This document shows, piece after piece, positions 26,251 through 34,904 of a DNA stretch of 64,000 nt (its first letter is position 1; every line of letters starts with the position of its first letter). A program made the position numbers and the translations under genes. The stretch comes from Actinomyces gaoshouyii (GTDB taxonomy: Bacteria > Actinomycetota > Actinomycetes > Actinomycetales > Actinomycetaceae): the NCBI RefSeq assembly GCF_002072175.1, contig NZ_MVIV01000007.1:62001-126000 (forward strand), written 5' to 3'. The notes under the pieces were generated by a model, which did not search any database, was not told the DNA's origin, and saw nothing but the letters and a program-made list of their open reading frames with translations.

Positions 26251-27624
26251 TCAGTACCTCGAAGCGATGGCCCGCCGGACCTCGTCGGGAACGTCACTGG
26301 TGTCGCTGGCGGGTCGGCTCCACCGGCCTGTGGCGATATCCACGCCGATCGAGAGCACCGCGACGATGACCACCGGCAGGATCCATCCGGTCGAGTTGTC
26401 CCAGGCGCCGGTGCGCGCAAGCAGGTCGGAGGGTGCGGACCAGCCGGTCTCCGCGGCGGCGGAGACGGCCCCGAGGACGACGGCCAGGCTCACGGGCGCC
26501 AGGTAGGCCCAGCGCAGGTGGCCGGGGGCTGCGCTGTCGATGAGCGTGACGACGATGAGGGTGATGACGATGGGGTAGAGCAGGAGAGTGACCGGCGAGA
26601 TGATGATGATCATGGCGTTCAGGCCCAGGTTGGTCAGCGCCAGCGCGACGGCGGAGCAGCCGATGGCCTGAGCGCGGAACTCGATCCGGGGCCAGGCGGT
26701 GTTGGCGTAGCCGGCCCAGGAGGAGATGAGCCCGACGGCAGTGGACAGGCAGGCGAGCACCACGATGAGCGCGAAGACCACGGTGCCGGTGGGACCGAGG
26801 GAGTCGGCGGCGGCGGCGCGCAGGAGCGATGTGCCGTCGGTGGGGTCCCCGTCGGCGCGCCTGCCGAGCAGCGCCAGGCTGCCGTAGACGGCCGCCAGGC
26901 AGATCGCGGCGATGACGCCGGCGCCGCTGGTGCCCCACAGGATCTGCTTCTCGCCGCTCATCCCCTGGGCGCGCAGGGAGGTGATGACGACGATCCCGAA
27001 GACGGTGGCCGCCAGGGCGTCCATGGTGAGGTAGCCCTGGGTGAGCCCGGCGGCCAACGGCGCGGTGGCGTAGGCGCCGGTGGCGGGCCGGTCGATCGCC
27101 TGGCCCCCGACGATCGCGGCTGCGCACAGCACCGCGATGAGGATGAGGAGCGCCGGGGTCAGGAGCTTGCCGATGCGGTCGGCCAGGCGCGAGGGCCGCA
27201 GGGACAGGGCGAGCGCGGCCGCGAAGAACCCGACGGCGTGCAGGGCCAGGGCCGGGCGGCCGGTGGGCAGCCCGGCGAGCTCCAGGAGCGGCCTCGTGGC
27301 GAGCTCGTAGGAGACGATCGCGGTCCTGGGGATGGCGTAGAGGGGGCCGATGGCCAGGTAGACGACGAGCGGGAGGACGCGTCCGAAGCGGGGCCCGACC
27401 CTCCGGGCCAGTCCGAGGATCCCCTCCCCGGAGGTGGATACGGCGATGACGCCGAGCAGCGGGAGGATGACTCCGGTGGCGATGAAGCCGATGACGACGA
27501 CGCCCACCGCCTTCCCGCTGGAGGCACCGAGGGACGGCGGGAAGACGAGGTTGCCCGCCCCGAAGAACAGGGCGAAGAGCATGAGGCCGGTTGTGGCGAC
27601 CCGGCGCAGATCGTGGCCGCTCAT
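26251..27624 (-). CDS. brnQ: Branched-chain amino acid transporter (BrnQ/LIVCS family)
   Basis: 457 residues, about 12 membrane segments. The N-terminus 'LMLFALFFGAGNLVFPPSLG' is the signature of BrnQ sodium-coupled Leu/Ile/Val carriers. ATG 27624 overlaps the stop of the DapF homologue as ATGA, so it is the last gene of the ybjN-miaA-dapF operon. The large open frame upstream belongs to the shadow of dapF. The pairing with dapF is unusual. Confidence 0.92.
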   Translation of the reverse strand: MSGHDLRRVATTGLMLFALFFGAGNLVFPPSLGASSGKAVGVVVIGFIATGVILPLLGVIAVSTSGEGILGLARRVGPRFGRVLPLVVYLAIGPLYAIPRTAIVSYELATRPLLELAGLPTGRPALALHAVGFFAAALALSLRPSRLADRIGKLLTPALLILIAVLCAAAIVGGQAIDRPATGAYATAPLAAGLTQGYLTMDALAATVFGIVVITSLRAQGMSGEKQILWGTSGAGVIAAICLAAVYGSLALLGRRADGDPTDGTSLLRAAAADSLGPTGTVVFALIVVLACLSTAVGLISSWAGYANTAWPRIEFRAQAIGCSAVALALTNLGLNAMIIIISPVTLLLYPIVITLIVVTLIDSAAPGHLRWAYLAPVSLAVVLGAVSAAAETGWSAPSDLLARTGAWDNSTGWILPVVIVAVLSIGVDIATGRWSRPASDTSDVPDEVRRAIASRY

Positions 27625-28646
27625 AGGACCGTCACCCGCGCGATGAGCCTGGCCTGACCGGTGAGGATCATGCTCTCGCCCGGGCCCCCTGGGGCAGCGC
27701 CCGCATCGCCCGCATGCCCCACATGGACCCCGATCTCCTCGCCGGGGAGGAGCAGGCGGTACGACTCGGGGGCGCCCTCGCCCTCCCACTCGTGGAGCGC
27801 GGCGGCGGCGGCGCAGCAGCCCATCCCGGTGGAGGGGGCCGCCCCCGCCGACCGGCTCAGGGCCCGCCAGCGGGCCACGCCGATCACCGCCCCGCTGGCG
27901 GGGTCGGTCTCCTCGCCCAGGGGGACCACCGCGTCCAGGGCCACCGGCTCGGACGGCTCGGGCTCGTAGCGCACGGCGCTGCCGGGGCCGTCGGCACCTT
28001 CGGGGCTCGCCGCGTCGAGCTCGGCCTCGTCGGCCAGGGCGATGACGATGCGGGGGAACGCGGCGCCCGTCATGGCGACGCTCAGGCCCGCGCGGGGGCC
28101 GTCGATACCCGGGATGACGACGGCGGTGTCCCAACCGGGCCAGTCATCGTCAGCGTCGGCGGAGTCGGCACCGCCGGGGTCGGCGGTGGTCGCGGGGCGG
28201 GAGGGGATGCGCGCGGGCCCCATGTCCACGGCCCACAGGTCGCCGATCCTAGTGGCGGTGCGGGCGCCCCCGCGCGTCCCGATGGTCACCGATGCCCCCT
28301 CGGGGATCGTGTCCAGGGACTCGGCGATGAGCGTCTGGGCGAGCAGGAGCACGGCGCCGGGCGCTGTCTCGGCGACGGCCCCGTCGGCGCCGTAATGGTC
28401 CATGAACCACTCAGCCTCGGGCACGGCCGCGGCGAAGCGCTCGGCCCCGGGCAGGTTGGCAGTGCGCACGACGCGCACGAGCCCGCTGGCGCCGACGCCC
28501 GCGCGCCGGTCGCACACGGCGGCGATATCCGCCGCCGTGAGGGGGATATCGCAGTCGGGATCGACGAGCATGAGGAGGTCGTCGCCCGCCGCGCGCCCCT
28601 TGATGAGCTCGTGGCCCGCCAGGCCGGTGCGCGTCGAGGTGGTCAT
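27621..28646 (-). CDS. DapF-fold protein lacking both catalytic cysteines (probable pseudoenzyme)
   Basis: 341 residues. The N-terminal half aligns clearly with actinobacterial diaminopimelate epimerase ('LTAADIAAVCDRRAGVGASG', 'EWFMDHYGADG'). The first catalytic motif MCGNG reads T94-A-P-G-A98, so the cysteine is replaced by alanine. The second (E-R-G-x-G-E-T-x-S-C-G-T-G) reads 'SRSAGAAPSTGMG', with threonine 273 at the cysteine position; C277 and C278 follow but are displaced. The substrate-binding NPH motif is also missing ('GAAFP'). The frame is open and coupled to brnQ, so it looks expressed and retained rather than decaying. Epimerase activity is unlikely; the actual role is unknown. 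It sits in the usual dapF place beside miaA. Confidence 0.85.
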   Translation of the reverse strand: MTTSTRTGLAGHELIKGRAAGDDLLMLVDPDCDIPLTAADIAAVCDRRAGVGASGLVRVVRTANLPGAERFAAAVPEAEWFMDHYGADGAVAETAPGAVLLLAQTLIAESLDTIPEGASVTIGTRGGARTATRIGDLWAVDMGPARIPSRPATTADPGGADSADADDDWPGWDTAVVIPGIDGPRAGLSVAMTGAAFPRIVIALADEAELDAASPEGADGPGSAVRYEPEPSEPVALDAVVPLGEETDPASGAVIGVARWRALSRSAGAAPSTGMGCCAAAAALHEWEGEGAPESYRLLLPGEEIGVHVGHAGDAGAAPGGPGESMILTGQARLIARVTVL

Positions 28647-28655
28647 GCGCCCACC

Positions 28656-29660
28656 CTATGCGACGGGCTCGGGCTGCCCGGAATCCGCGGCCTCGACCAG
28701 TCCCAGAGCGGCGGCCAGCACCCGCTCCCGCTCGCCGTCAGGCACCGTCCCATCGGGGGCGAGGCGCGCGTCGATCCAGTGGATGCGCGGGTCGCGGCGG
28801 AACCACTTGAGTTGACGGCTCGCGAGCCGGCGGGTGGCGGCTGCCGTGGCGGCGACGGCCTCGTCGATGCTGAGTCGCCCGTCGATGACGGCCAGGGCCT
28901 GGGCATATCCGATGGCGCGGCTCGCCGTCGGGCCCTCGCGCAGCCCGGCGCCGATGAGCCCGCGGGTCTCCTCGATGATGCCCGGGCCCGCCTCGGGGCG
29001 GAACATCGCCGCGGCGCGGGCGTTGATGCGGGCGCTCAGCGCCTCGCGCGGCGGGCGCAGGGCCAGGTGGACGGTGGGGGCGACGTCCTCGTAGCGGGGC
29101 AGGGCGGCGGAGAAGGGGCGGCCGGTGATGGCCAGGACCTCCAGAGCGCGCACGATGCGGCGGGTGTCGCCCTCATCGATGCGCTGGGCGGAGGCGGGGT
29201 CGGCCCCCGCCAGCTCCTCCCACAGTGCGCGGACGCCTTCGGCGCGGGCGCGCCCCTCCAGGCCCGCGCGCACGGCGGGGTCGGTGCCGGGGAAGTCGAG
29301 GGCGTCGGTGACGGCGCGGACGTAGAGGCCCGATCCGCCGACGATGAGGGCCCGCCTGCCGCGGGCCTCGATGGCGGCGAGATCGGCGCGGGCGTGCCGC
29401 TGGTAGGCGGCGACGGAGGCCTCCTGGGCGACGTCGAGGACGTCGATCTGATGGTGGGGGTAGCCGCGGCGCTCGGCCGGTGGGAGCTTGGCGGTGCCCA
29501 CGTCCATGCCCCGGTAGAGCTGAGAGGCATCGGCCCCCAGGATCTCACTGCTGGCGGGCCCGTCGCCGAGGGCGTCGGCGAGGTCGAGGGCGAGGTCCGA
29601 CTTGCCGGTCGCCGTCGGGCCGACGACGGCGATGCGCATGAGTGCCACGGTGGGCCTCAC
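28656..29660 (-). CDS. miaA: tRNA dimethylallyltransferase
   Basis: 334 residues. MiaA prenylates A37 of tRNAs reading UNN codons, and MiaB (33.2-34.9 kb) then methylthiolates it. P-loop 'VVGPTATGKSDLALDLA', 'GADASQLYRGMDVGTAK' and 'YPHHQIDVLD' are conserved. GTG 29660 overlaps the preceding ybjN-like stop as GTGA; an internal ATG at 29639 (MRIAVVG) is the alternative start. The DapF homologue begins 9 nt after its stop. Confidence 0.94.
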   Translation of the reverse strand: MRPTVALMRIAVVGPTATGKSDLALDLADALGDGPASSEILGADASQLYRGMDVGTAKLPPAERRGYPHHQIDVLDVAQEASVAAYQRHARADLAAIEARGRRALIVGGSGLYVRAVTDALDFPGTDPAVRAGLEGRARAEGVRALWEELAGADPASAQRIDEGDTRRIVRALEVLAITGRPFSAALPRYEDVAPTVHLALRPPREALSARINARAAAMFRPEAGPGIIEETRGLIGAGLREGPTASRAIGYAQALAVIDGRLSIDEAVAATAAATRRLASRQLKWFRRDPRIHWIDARLAPDGTVPDGERERVLAAALGLVEAADSGQPEPVA

Positions 29661-30448
29661 AGCTCGGGCAGGAGAGGGCCGACGGTGCGCAGCGCCTGCG
29701 TGCAGGAGGCCAGAGCGGTGTCGAGGTGGAGTCGCAGCTGGTCGTCGGTGATGCCCGAGCGCAGGTCGGTGATGTAGATGGCGCGGATGAAGGGGCCCTC
29801 GGGGCCGTCGACGATGGCGACGGTGGGGAAGAAGTGATCACGGTTCCAATCGTTGACGGCGGATGCGAGCTCGTCGCGCTGCCCCTCGGGGCCGGGCTCG
29901 GCCCAGTCCCCGGAGACGAGGAGCCAGCCGTCATGCTCGGCGGGGATCTCGATGATGAAGGGGAAGCTGTCCCAGTTGCCCATGAGGGTCGCGTGGCCCC
30001 GGTCCTCCTCGCGCCGGATCCGATAGGACATCTCCGAGGCGAGCATGGATTCGATGCGCTCGAGGGTCAGGCGCGAGGTGACCTGCTCGCGGGCGGGCTG
30101 AGCGGGTCCCCGCGCGCCCCGGGCTCCGCTGCGGGTGCGGGGCGCGCCGCCGCGGCCCGCGCTGACGTTCTCCGAGCCCCGTCGCCGGGGGTTCCCAGCG
30201 GGACGAGCGCGGCCGGCGGGGTCCGCTGAGTTGGCTGAGTCGGCGGGGTCGGCCGAGTCGGATGAGGGGGCCCCTGGAGCTGATCCAGCCGATGGGGCGG
30301 ATCGCGCGGAGGATGGCGAGGGCCCGGGCGAGGAGTCCCCCGCGGAGCGGGCGGCGTCGGCCCGCTGGTCCCAGCCCTTGCCCATCGATCGGGCGATGAG
30401 GCCGGCGAGGCGCTCGAGGCGCGTGCGCCGCCGGGGGGCCTCGCTCAC
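29657..30448 (-). CDS. YbjN-domain protein with long disordered N-terminus
   Basis: 263 residues. The first about 125 residues are basic and rich in Pro, Ser, Ala and Asp with repeated 'ADPADSANSADPA'-like sequence, probably disordered. The C-terminal half is a YbjN / type III secretion chaperone-like domain ('RIRREEDRGHATLMGNWD', 'WNRDHFFPTVAIVDG'). GTG 30448 overlaps the preceding gene stop as GTGA and the 3' end overlaps miaA in the same way. YbjN proteins are common next to miaA in actinobacteria; function is not established. Confidence 0.82.
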   Translation of the reverse strand: MSEAPRRRTRLERLAGLIARSMGKGWDQRADAARSAGDSSPGPSPSSARSAPSAGSAPGAPSSDSADPADSANSADPAGRARPAGNPRRRGSENVSAGRGGAPRTRSGARGARGPAQPAREQVTSRLTLERIESMLASEMSYRIRREEDRGHATLMGNWDSFPFIIEIPAEHDGWLLVSGDWAEPGPEGQRDELASAVNDWNRDHFFPTVAIVDGPEGPFIRAIYITDLRSGITDDQLRLHLDTALASCTQALRTVGPLLPEL

Positions 30449-30921
30449 GGCTCGAGGCTCCCGCGCAAGGGGTCGGGGAAGACCTCCTCGGCCTCGCGCA
30501 CGAGGGCGACGATGAGGCGGCATCCCGTGAAGACGAAGTCATCGATCTGGGCGTCGGTCATGCCGGCGTCCAGCGGGTAGGTGATCTCGCCGTGGAGGCG
30601 GACGATCCCCCCGTCGCCCACGGTGAGGAAGGCCTTGGGGCCGATGCGGGTGGCGTTCCACTCCTCGACGAGGGAGCGCAGGGGGGCGAGGTGCTCGGTG
30701 TCGGCGATGCGGTGCCAGGTGCCGCGCAACTGGACGGCGCGCGTGTCCTGGAAGATGACGTGGACGACGACGCAGCGCCAGGGGATGCCGACGTCGCCCT
30801 CGTCGTCGACGAAGTACCTCAGGCCCAGCCGGCGGGTGGCCTCCAGAATGCGCTCGGCGCTCACCGGCGTCGGCGCTGCGACGACGGTGGTGTCCGTGCG
30901 GGGGTCCGAGTCAGAGGGCAT
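30445..30921 (-). CDS. YbjN-domain protein
   Basis: 158 residues. One YbjN-like domain ('GLRYFVDDEGDVGIPWRCVV', 'LVEEWNATRIGPKAFLTVGD'). It is the first gene of the operon, with a leaderless promoter (TAGGCT, 6 nt, ATG 30921), and the two YbjN proteins probably act together given their coupled translation. Function unknown; the family has been linked to stress and chaperone-like roles. Confidence 0.82.
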   Translation of the reverse strand: MPSDSDPRTDTTVVAAPTPVSAERILEATRRLGLRYFVDDEGDVGIPWRCVVVHVIFQDTRAVQLRGTWHRIADTEHLAPLRSLVEEWNATRIGPKAFLTVGDGGIVRLHGEITYPLDAGMTDAQIDDFVFTGCRLIVALVREAEEVFPDPLRGSLEP

Positions 30922-30927
30922 GGCACC

Positions 30928-30933
30928 AGCCTA
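30928..30933 (-). promoter_or_regulatory. Leaderless -10 box of the ybjN-miaA-dapF-brnQ operon
   Basis: TAGGCT on the minus strand, 6 nt before ATG 30921. It probably drives all five coupled genes. Confidence 0.6.
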
Positions 30934-30992
30934 GCCGCCCGGCCACGGCGCGGGGTAACCCGGGCGCGGAGCGATCCGCCGTCGGCGGAAGT

Positions 30993-31556
30993 CTAGCCGC
31001 GGGCCTGCTCCGCGATGGCGTCGATCGCCGCGTTGAAGGCGGCGGAGGTCCTGGAGGCCCCGGCGAGCGCGGTCACATGCGCCTGCTCGATGCTCCTGCC
31101 GACGACTTCGCCCTTGATCTTGGAGGTGAAGCCCCTGATGAAGTTCTCCGAGGTGGCGTTGGCCGCGTGCCCGATGATCGTGACATCCGTGATCGCGCCG
31201 TCACTCAGGATCACGGAGACGTCGATGGACTCATCGGTGGGCAGGCTGTCCGCGCCCTTGTAGGTCTGGGTGTCCCGGTAGGCGCCATCGGCGTAGGGGC
31301 CGGCGGTGGGGGAGGCCGGCGGGGCTGAGGCGCTCGCCGGAGCCTCGCCTCTGGGCGTCGTCCCCTGCCCGGGCCCCTGGGCCCGGCCCGCGTGCTCGCC
31401 CTGGCCCGGAGCGGCGTCGCTCCCGCCACAGGCGGCCAGGGAGAGCGCCGCCATGACGGTGCCGGTCAGGGCCAGCGCCCTCCGGGCCGCGCCTGCGCTC
31501 CTGCCGCGGGCGTCCGCTCCGCTCCCGTCGTTGCCCCGTGCGCGCGCGCTCATCAT
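30993..31556 (-). CDS. FMN-binding domain lipoprotein
   Basis: 187 residues. Signal peptide with lipobox (LSLAACGG), a Gly/Pro/Ala-rich spacer, then one FMN-binding domain ('YKGADSLPTDESIDVSVILSDGAITDVTIIGH'). The site for covalent FMN is probably the serine in 'ALAGASRTS', which corresponds to the usual SGAT-x-TS with two substitutions. It lies divergent from apbE, the enzyme that attaches the flavin, so the two likely form an extracytoplasmic flavin electron-transfer unit. AGGA lies 3 nt before ATG 31556 and 6 nt before ATG 31553; the second may be the true start. Confidence 0.85.
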   Translation of the reverse strand: MMSARARGNDGSGADARGRSAGAARRALALTGTVMAALSLAACGGSDAAPGQGEHAGRAQGPGQGTTPRGEAPASASAPPASPTAGPYADGAYRDTQTYKGADSLPTDESIDVSVILSDGAITDVTIIGHAANATSENFIRGFTSKIKGEVVGRSIEQAHVTALAGASRTSAAFNAAIDAIAEQARG

Positions 31557-31929
31557 TCGTCCTCACCCTCCTGGTCGCTGTCGTGCCGGCTGGTGCCATC
31601 ATGATCAGCCCCATCATGGCGCTTAGCGCCTCCGGAGGCGAAGTCCAGCGTATCCGATGCCCTGCGACCGCGCGTCTCGTTGCCGTCGTTCCTCCCCCAT
31701 GAGGGCCGGGGCGAGCACGATGAGGCTGACCGCCCGGTCCCGGCCGCGCACCGCATCCTCGGATCCCCCGGAGGAGTCCCGGGCATGGGAGCCGTGGGCC
31801 GATCGTGCGGCGGGGGGCTCGGCGCCGGGGCCATCGATCGACCTCGCGCGCGGGCCTTCGGAGATCGGGTCGCCCTCATGCGGGATGGGCCGGCCTTGGC
31901 GGGAGATCGATTCCCCTACGATGGCCGAT
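31557..31929. other. Divergent intergenic region between FMN-binding lipoprotein and apbE
   Basis: This 373-nt stretch contains a perfect 14-bp palindrome CGCCTCCGGAGGCG (31627-31640) and the apbE -10 box at its right end. Open frames across it have no ribosome binding site and low-complexity translations, so I see no gene. Confidence 0.5.
31917..31922 (+). promoter_or_regulatory. Leaderless -10 box of apbE
   Basis: TACGAT, 7 nt, then ATG 31930. This decides the apbE start among several in-frame ATGs upstream. Confidence 0.6.
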
Positions 31930-32901
31930 ATGTCCCGATTGCCCACCGTTGAGCGCCCCCTGCGGCCGATGCTGGGCGTGATGAGGCCCGAGGTCTGGGC
32001 CTTCCCCGCCACAGGCGCCACGTGGTCGATCCTCAGCCGCGCCCCCCTGCCCCGCCGAGCGCGCCGGAGCGTGATGGCGCTGGTCGAGGGATTCGAGGGC
32101 GTGTGGTCCCGCTTCCGCGCCGACTCCCTCATCAGCCGCGCCGCGGACGGCAGGCTCGGCAGCGGGCCGATCCGCCTGGAGCTGCCGGAGGGGTCAGGAG
32201 CCATGCTGGACCTGTACGACCGCCTGCATGTCGCCACCGGCGGCAGAATCGATCCGCTGGTTGGCGCCGACCTGGTCGCCCTCGGCTACGACCCCGCCTG
32301 CACCTTTACCGTGCACGCCGGTTCGATGACGGGCCCGGGCCCGCGGGCCCGGGGCAGATGGGGCGCGCTCGCCCGCCACGAGGGGGATGCGCTCATCCTC
32401 GATCGCCCCGCGCTGGTGGATGTGGGCGCGATCGGCAAGGGATTCCTCGCCGACCTCGTGGGGGCGCTGCTCCTGGAGTCGGGCGTGGAGGACTTCGTCA
32501 TCGACGCCAGTGGGGACGTGCTCGTCCATGCCGACGGGCCGGTGAGGATCGGCCTGGAGGACCCCGCCGTCAGCACCGATGGAGCCGATAGCGCCCGCGC
32601 AGTCGGCGTCGTGGAGATCGCGCGCGGCGCGGTGGCCGGCTCGGGGATCAGTCGCAGGGCGTGGGGCGACGGGCTGCACCACATCCTCGACGGCCTCACC
32701 GGCAGGCCGTCGGCCCGGGTGACGGCCGCATGGGCGATCGCCGAGACCTGCGCGCTCGCGGACGGGTTATCGACCGCGCTGTTCCTGACCGCACCGGGGG
32801 AACTGGCGGCCTCGGGACTGCGCTTCGAGTGCGCCATCCTGAGCGCTGACGGGAGCGCAGAGGTCTCCCGGGGCCTGCCCGGCTCACTGTTCACCGCCTG
32901 A
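31930..32901 (+). CDS. apbE: FAD:protein FMN transferase (ApbE)
   Basis: 323 residues. ApbE moves FMN from FAD to Ser/Thr of target proteins, here probably the adjacent lipoprotein. Family motifs seen are 'FEGVWSRFRADSLIS', 'GGRIDPLVGADLVALGYD', the Mg/FAD-binding 'LVDVGAIGKGFLADLV' and 'VIDASGDVLVHADGPVRIGL'. ATG 31930 fits the leaderless promoter and the usual family start. No signal peptide is obvious at this start, which suggests a cytoplasmic or weakly associated enzyme; an upstream start cannot be excluded. Confidence 0.9.
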   Translation: MSRLPTVERPLRPMLGVMRPEVWAFPATGATWSILSRAPLPRRARRSVMALVEGFEGVWSRFRADSLISRAADGRLGSGPIRLELPEGSGAMLDLYDRLHVATGGRIDPLVGADLVALGYDPACTFTVHAGSMTGPGPRARGRWGALARHEGDALILDRPALVDVGAIGKGFLADLVGALLLESGVEDFVIDASGDVLVHADGPVRIGLEDPAVSTDGADSARAVGVVEIARGAVAGSGISRRAWGDGLHHILDGLTGRPSARVTAAWAIAETCALADGLSTALFLTAPGELAASGLRFECAILSADGSAEVSRGLPGSLFTA

Positions 32902-32934
32902 CCCCGCTGGGCGCGCTTGCGGTGCCCAGCGGGG
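32902..32934 (+). terminator. apbE terminator
   Basis: CCCCGCTGGGC and GCCCAGCGGGG form a perfect 11-bp stem with an 11-nt loop directly after the apbE TGA. Confidence 0.85.
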
Positions 32935-32945
32935 CCGTCGGCGCC

Positions 32946-32987
32946 GAGCGGCGCCATCCACACCCAGCGGTGCGTCCTACCCGCACC
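32946..32987 (+). repeat. 42-bp repeat, copy A, after apbE
   Basis: GAGCGGCGCCAT, 8 variable nt, then a 22-nt block starting AGCGGTGCG and ending CCCGCACC. The same arrangement recurs at 42959-43000, same orientation, with one mismatch in the conserved 34 nt. The second block contains the small hairpin GGTGCG-N7-CGCACC. Both copies lie just after gene ends. Confidence 0.85.
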
Positions 32988-33133
32988 GGTCGGTGTTCTC
33001 CGCACCTGCCAGTGCGAAAGGCTCCCGTCAACGCTCCCCGCGGACGCATCTCGCAGAGCGCGACGCCGCGGCGATCATCATCGCCGCAGCGATCCTCGCG
33101 CTCATCGCCGAGCGATAGCTCCTGAGGAGATTC

Positions 33134-33190
33134 GTGAGCAGCAAGCGCCATGTCTCAAAGGAGCCGAAAGCGGCGAAGACGACGGTCTAA
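33134..33190 (+). CDS. Possible 18-residue ORF (hypothetical)
   Basis: GTG 33134 follows GAGGAG by 4 nt and encodes the lysine-rich peptide MSSKRHVSKEPKAAKTTV before TAA. Just upstream another frame ends in a hydrophobic 'AAAIIIAAAILALIAER' and TAG. This looks like either a small coupled gene pair or the remnant of a membrane protein. It lies in the 327-nt gap between convergent apbE and miaB, which otherwise holds the apbE terminator and repeat copy A. Confidence 0.25.
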   Translation: MSSKRHVSKEPKAAKTTV

Positions 33191-33228
33191 CCATCCGTTC
33201 CGATCTCGCCTCAGTGCCGGCATCGGCC

Positions 33229-34890
33229 TCACCGGGCGGCCGGGGCTCCCACGCGCAGGGTGGGCAGTCCCAGGCTCACCGGCGCGGTGTCCGCCTCGGG
33301 GGTCGCGCAGGCCTCGGCCTGTCGGCGCTCCCAGGCGTCACCGGCGCGGGTGCGGCGCACCTCGAACAGGGCGGGACCGTCGTCGTACCAGATGCGATCC
33401 CCGGCGGAGCGCGCCTCACTCGCGGCGCGCTCGGCCTCGCTCAGAGCTCGCCCGCACAGGGCGGAGTCGGCGATGAGATTGTGGGGCGCGCCATGGGTGA
33501 CGCGCACGGTCACCATGTCCCCGGGCCGGGGCGCTCCCTGCGCGTAGTCGTCCGCGGCCAGCCCGGCGGGCAGGGCGGCGTGCACAAGACGGTTGTCCTG
33601 AGAGCGCCCGGAGATGCGGGCGGTGACACCGTCGCGGCGCCCCTCCCCCTCGGCGACGAGGACCTCCACCACGCGTCCTTCCTGACGCACGTTCTCCTCG
33701 TGGGTGATGCGGCGCACGAGCTCGTCCAGACGCCGGTAGCGGTCCTTGACGACCTCGACGGGCACCTGCTCGAGGTCCGCGGCGGGCGTGCCCGGGCGCG
33801 GGGAGTACTCGAAGGTGAAGGCGGAGGCGAAGCGGGAGCGCTCCACGACGTCGAGAGTGGCCTGGAAGTCCTCCTCCGTCTCCCCGGGGAAGCCGACGAT
33901 GATGTCGGTGGTGATAGCGGCCTCGGGCATCGCGGCACGCACGTCGTCGAGGATCCGCAGGAAGCGCTCGGAGCGGTAGGAGCGGCGCATGGCGCGCAGG
34001 ACCTTGTCGGAGCCGGACTGCAGGGGCATGTGCAGGCTGGGCATGACCTCAGGGGTCTCGGCCATGGCGTCGATGACGTCCTGCGTGAAGGCCGCCGGGT
34101 GGGGGCTGGTGAAGCGCACGCGCTCGATGCCCTCGACGGCCCCGGAGGCGCGTAGCAGCCGGGCGAAGGCACCGCGGTCGCCGAAGCCGACGCCGTAGGA
34201 GTTGACGTTCTGGCCCAGCAGGGTCACCTCACTCACGCCCTGGGCGGCGACCGCCTCGATCTCGGCCAGGATCTCGCCAGGGCGGCGGTCGCGCTGTTTG
34301 CCCCGCAAGGAGGGCACGATGCAGAAGGTGCACGTGTTGTTGCAGCCCACGGCGATGGACACCCAGGCGGCGTAGGCGGACTCACGGCGGGTGGGCAGGG
34401 TCGAGGGGAAGACCTTGAGGGACTCCTCGATCTCGACGGCGGCCGCCGCATTGTGGCGCGCGCGCTCAAGCAGGGCAGGCAGGACGTCGAGGTTGTGAGT
34501 GCCGAAGACGACGTCGACCCACGGGGCCCGCTCGACGATCCCCTCGCCCATCTGCTGGGCCAGGCACCCGGCGACGGCGATCTGCATGCCGGGGCGCTCA
34601 CGCTTGACGGCCGCGAGCTGTCCGAGGTTGCCGAAGAGGCGGGTGGCGGCGTTCTCGCGTACGGAGCAGGTGTTGATGATGACGACGTCGGCGCCGCCGT
34701 CGCCAGCCTCGGTGGCGCGGGCCGCGGCCGCGGGCACGTCCTCGACGCGCCGGTAGCCGGCATCTTCGAGCAGCCCCGCCATGCGCTCGGAGTCGTGGAC
34801 ATTCATCTGGCAGCCGAGGGTGCGCACGTGGTAGGTGCGCGGGGCGCGCGCGTCAGCGGCACTCATCGGGTCGGTCGTCATCACAGTCAT
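33229..34890 (-). CDS. miaB: tRNA-2-methylthio-N6-dimethylallyladenosine synthase
   Basis: 553 residues, radical-SAM methylthiotransferase acting after MiaA. The N-terminal UPF0004 domain has the three auxiliary cluster cysteines ('[15 protein letters not shown]', '[10 protein letters not shown]', 'VAGCLAQQ'), the radical SAM motif is CNNTCTFC, and a TRAM domain follows ('[16 protein letters not shown]'). ATG 34890 lies 8 nt after a -10 box TAGACT; ATG 34881 in frame is possible. The C-terminal about 60 residues after TRAM are variable. Confidence 0.95.
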   Translation of the reverse strand: MTVMTTDPMSAADARAPRTYHVRTLGCQMNVHDSERMAGLLEDAGYRRVEDVPAAAARATEAGDGGADVVIINTCSVRENAATRLFGNLGQLAAVKRERPGMQIAVAGCLAQQMGEGIVERAPWVDVVFGTHNLDVLPALLERARHNAAAAVEIEESLKVFPSTLPTRRESAYAAWVSIAVGCNNTCTFCIVPSLRGKQRDRRPGEILAEIEAVAAQGVSEVTLLGQNVNSYGVGFGDRGAFARLLRASGAVEGIERVRFTSPHPAAFTQDVIDAMAETPEVMPSLHMPLQSGSDKVLRAMRRSYRSERFLRILDDVRAAMPEAAITTDIIVGFPGETEEDFQATLDVVERSRFASAFTFEYSPRPGTPAADLEQVPVEVVKDRYRRLDELVRRITHEENVRQEGRVVEVLVAEGEGRRDGVTARISGRSQDNRLVHAALPAGLAADDYAQGAPRPGDMVTVRVTHGAPHNLIADSALCGRALSEAERAASEARSAGDRIWYDDGPALFEVRRTRAGDAWERRQAEACATPEADTAPVSLGLPTLRVGAPAAR

Positions 34891-34898
34891 CGCCAGGC

Positions 34899-34904
34899 AG
34901 TCTA
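34899..34904 (-). promoter_or_regulatory. -10 box of miaB
   Basis: TAGACT on the minus strand, 8 nt before ATG 34890, giving a leaderless or nearly leaderless mRNA. It lies at the very end of the ROK gene. Confidence 0.5.
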
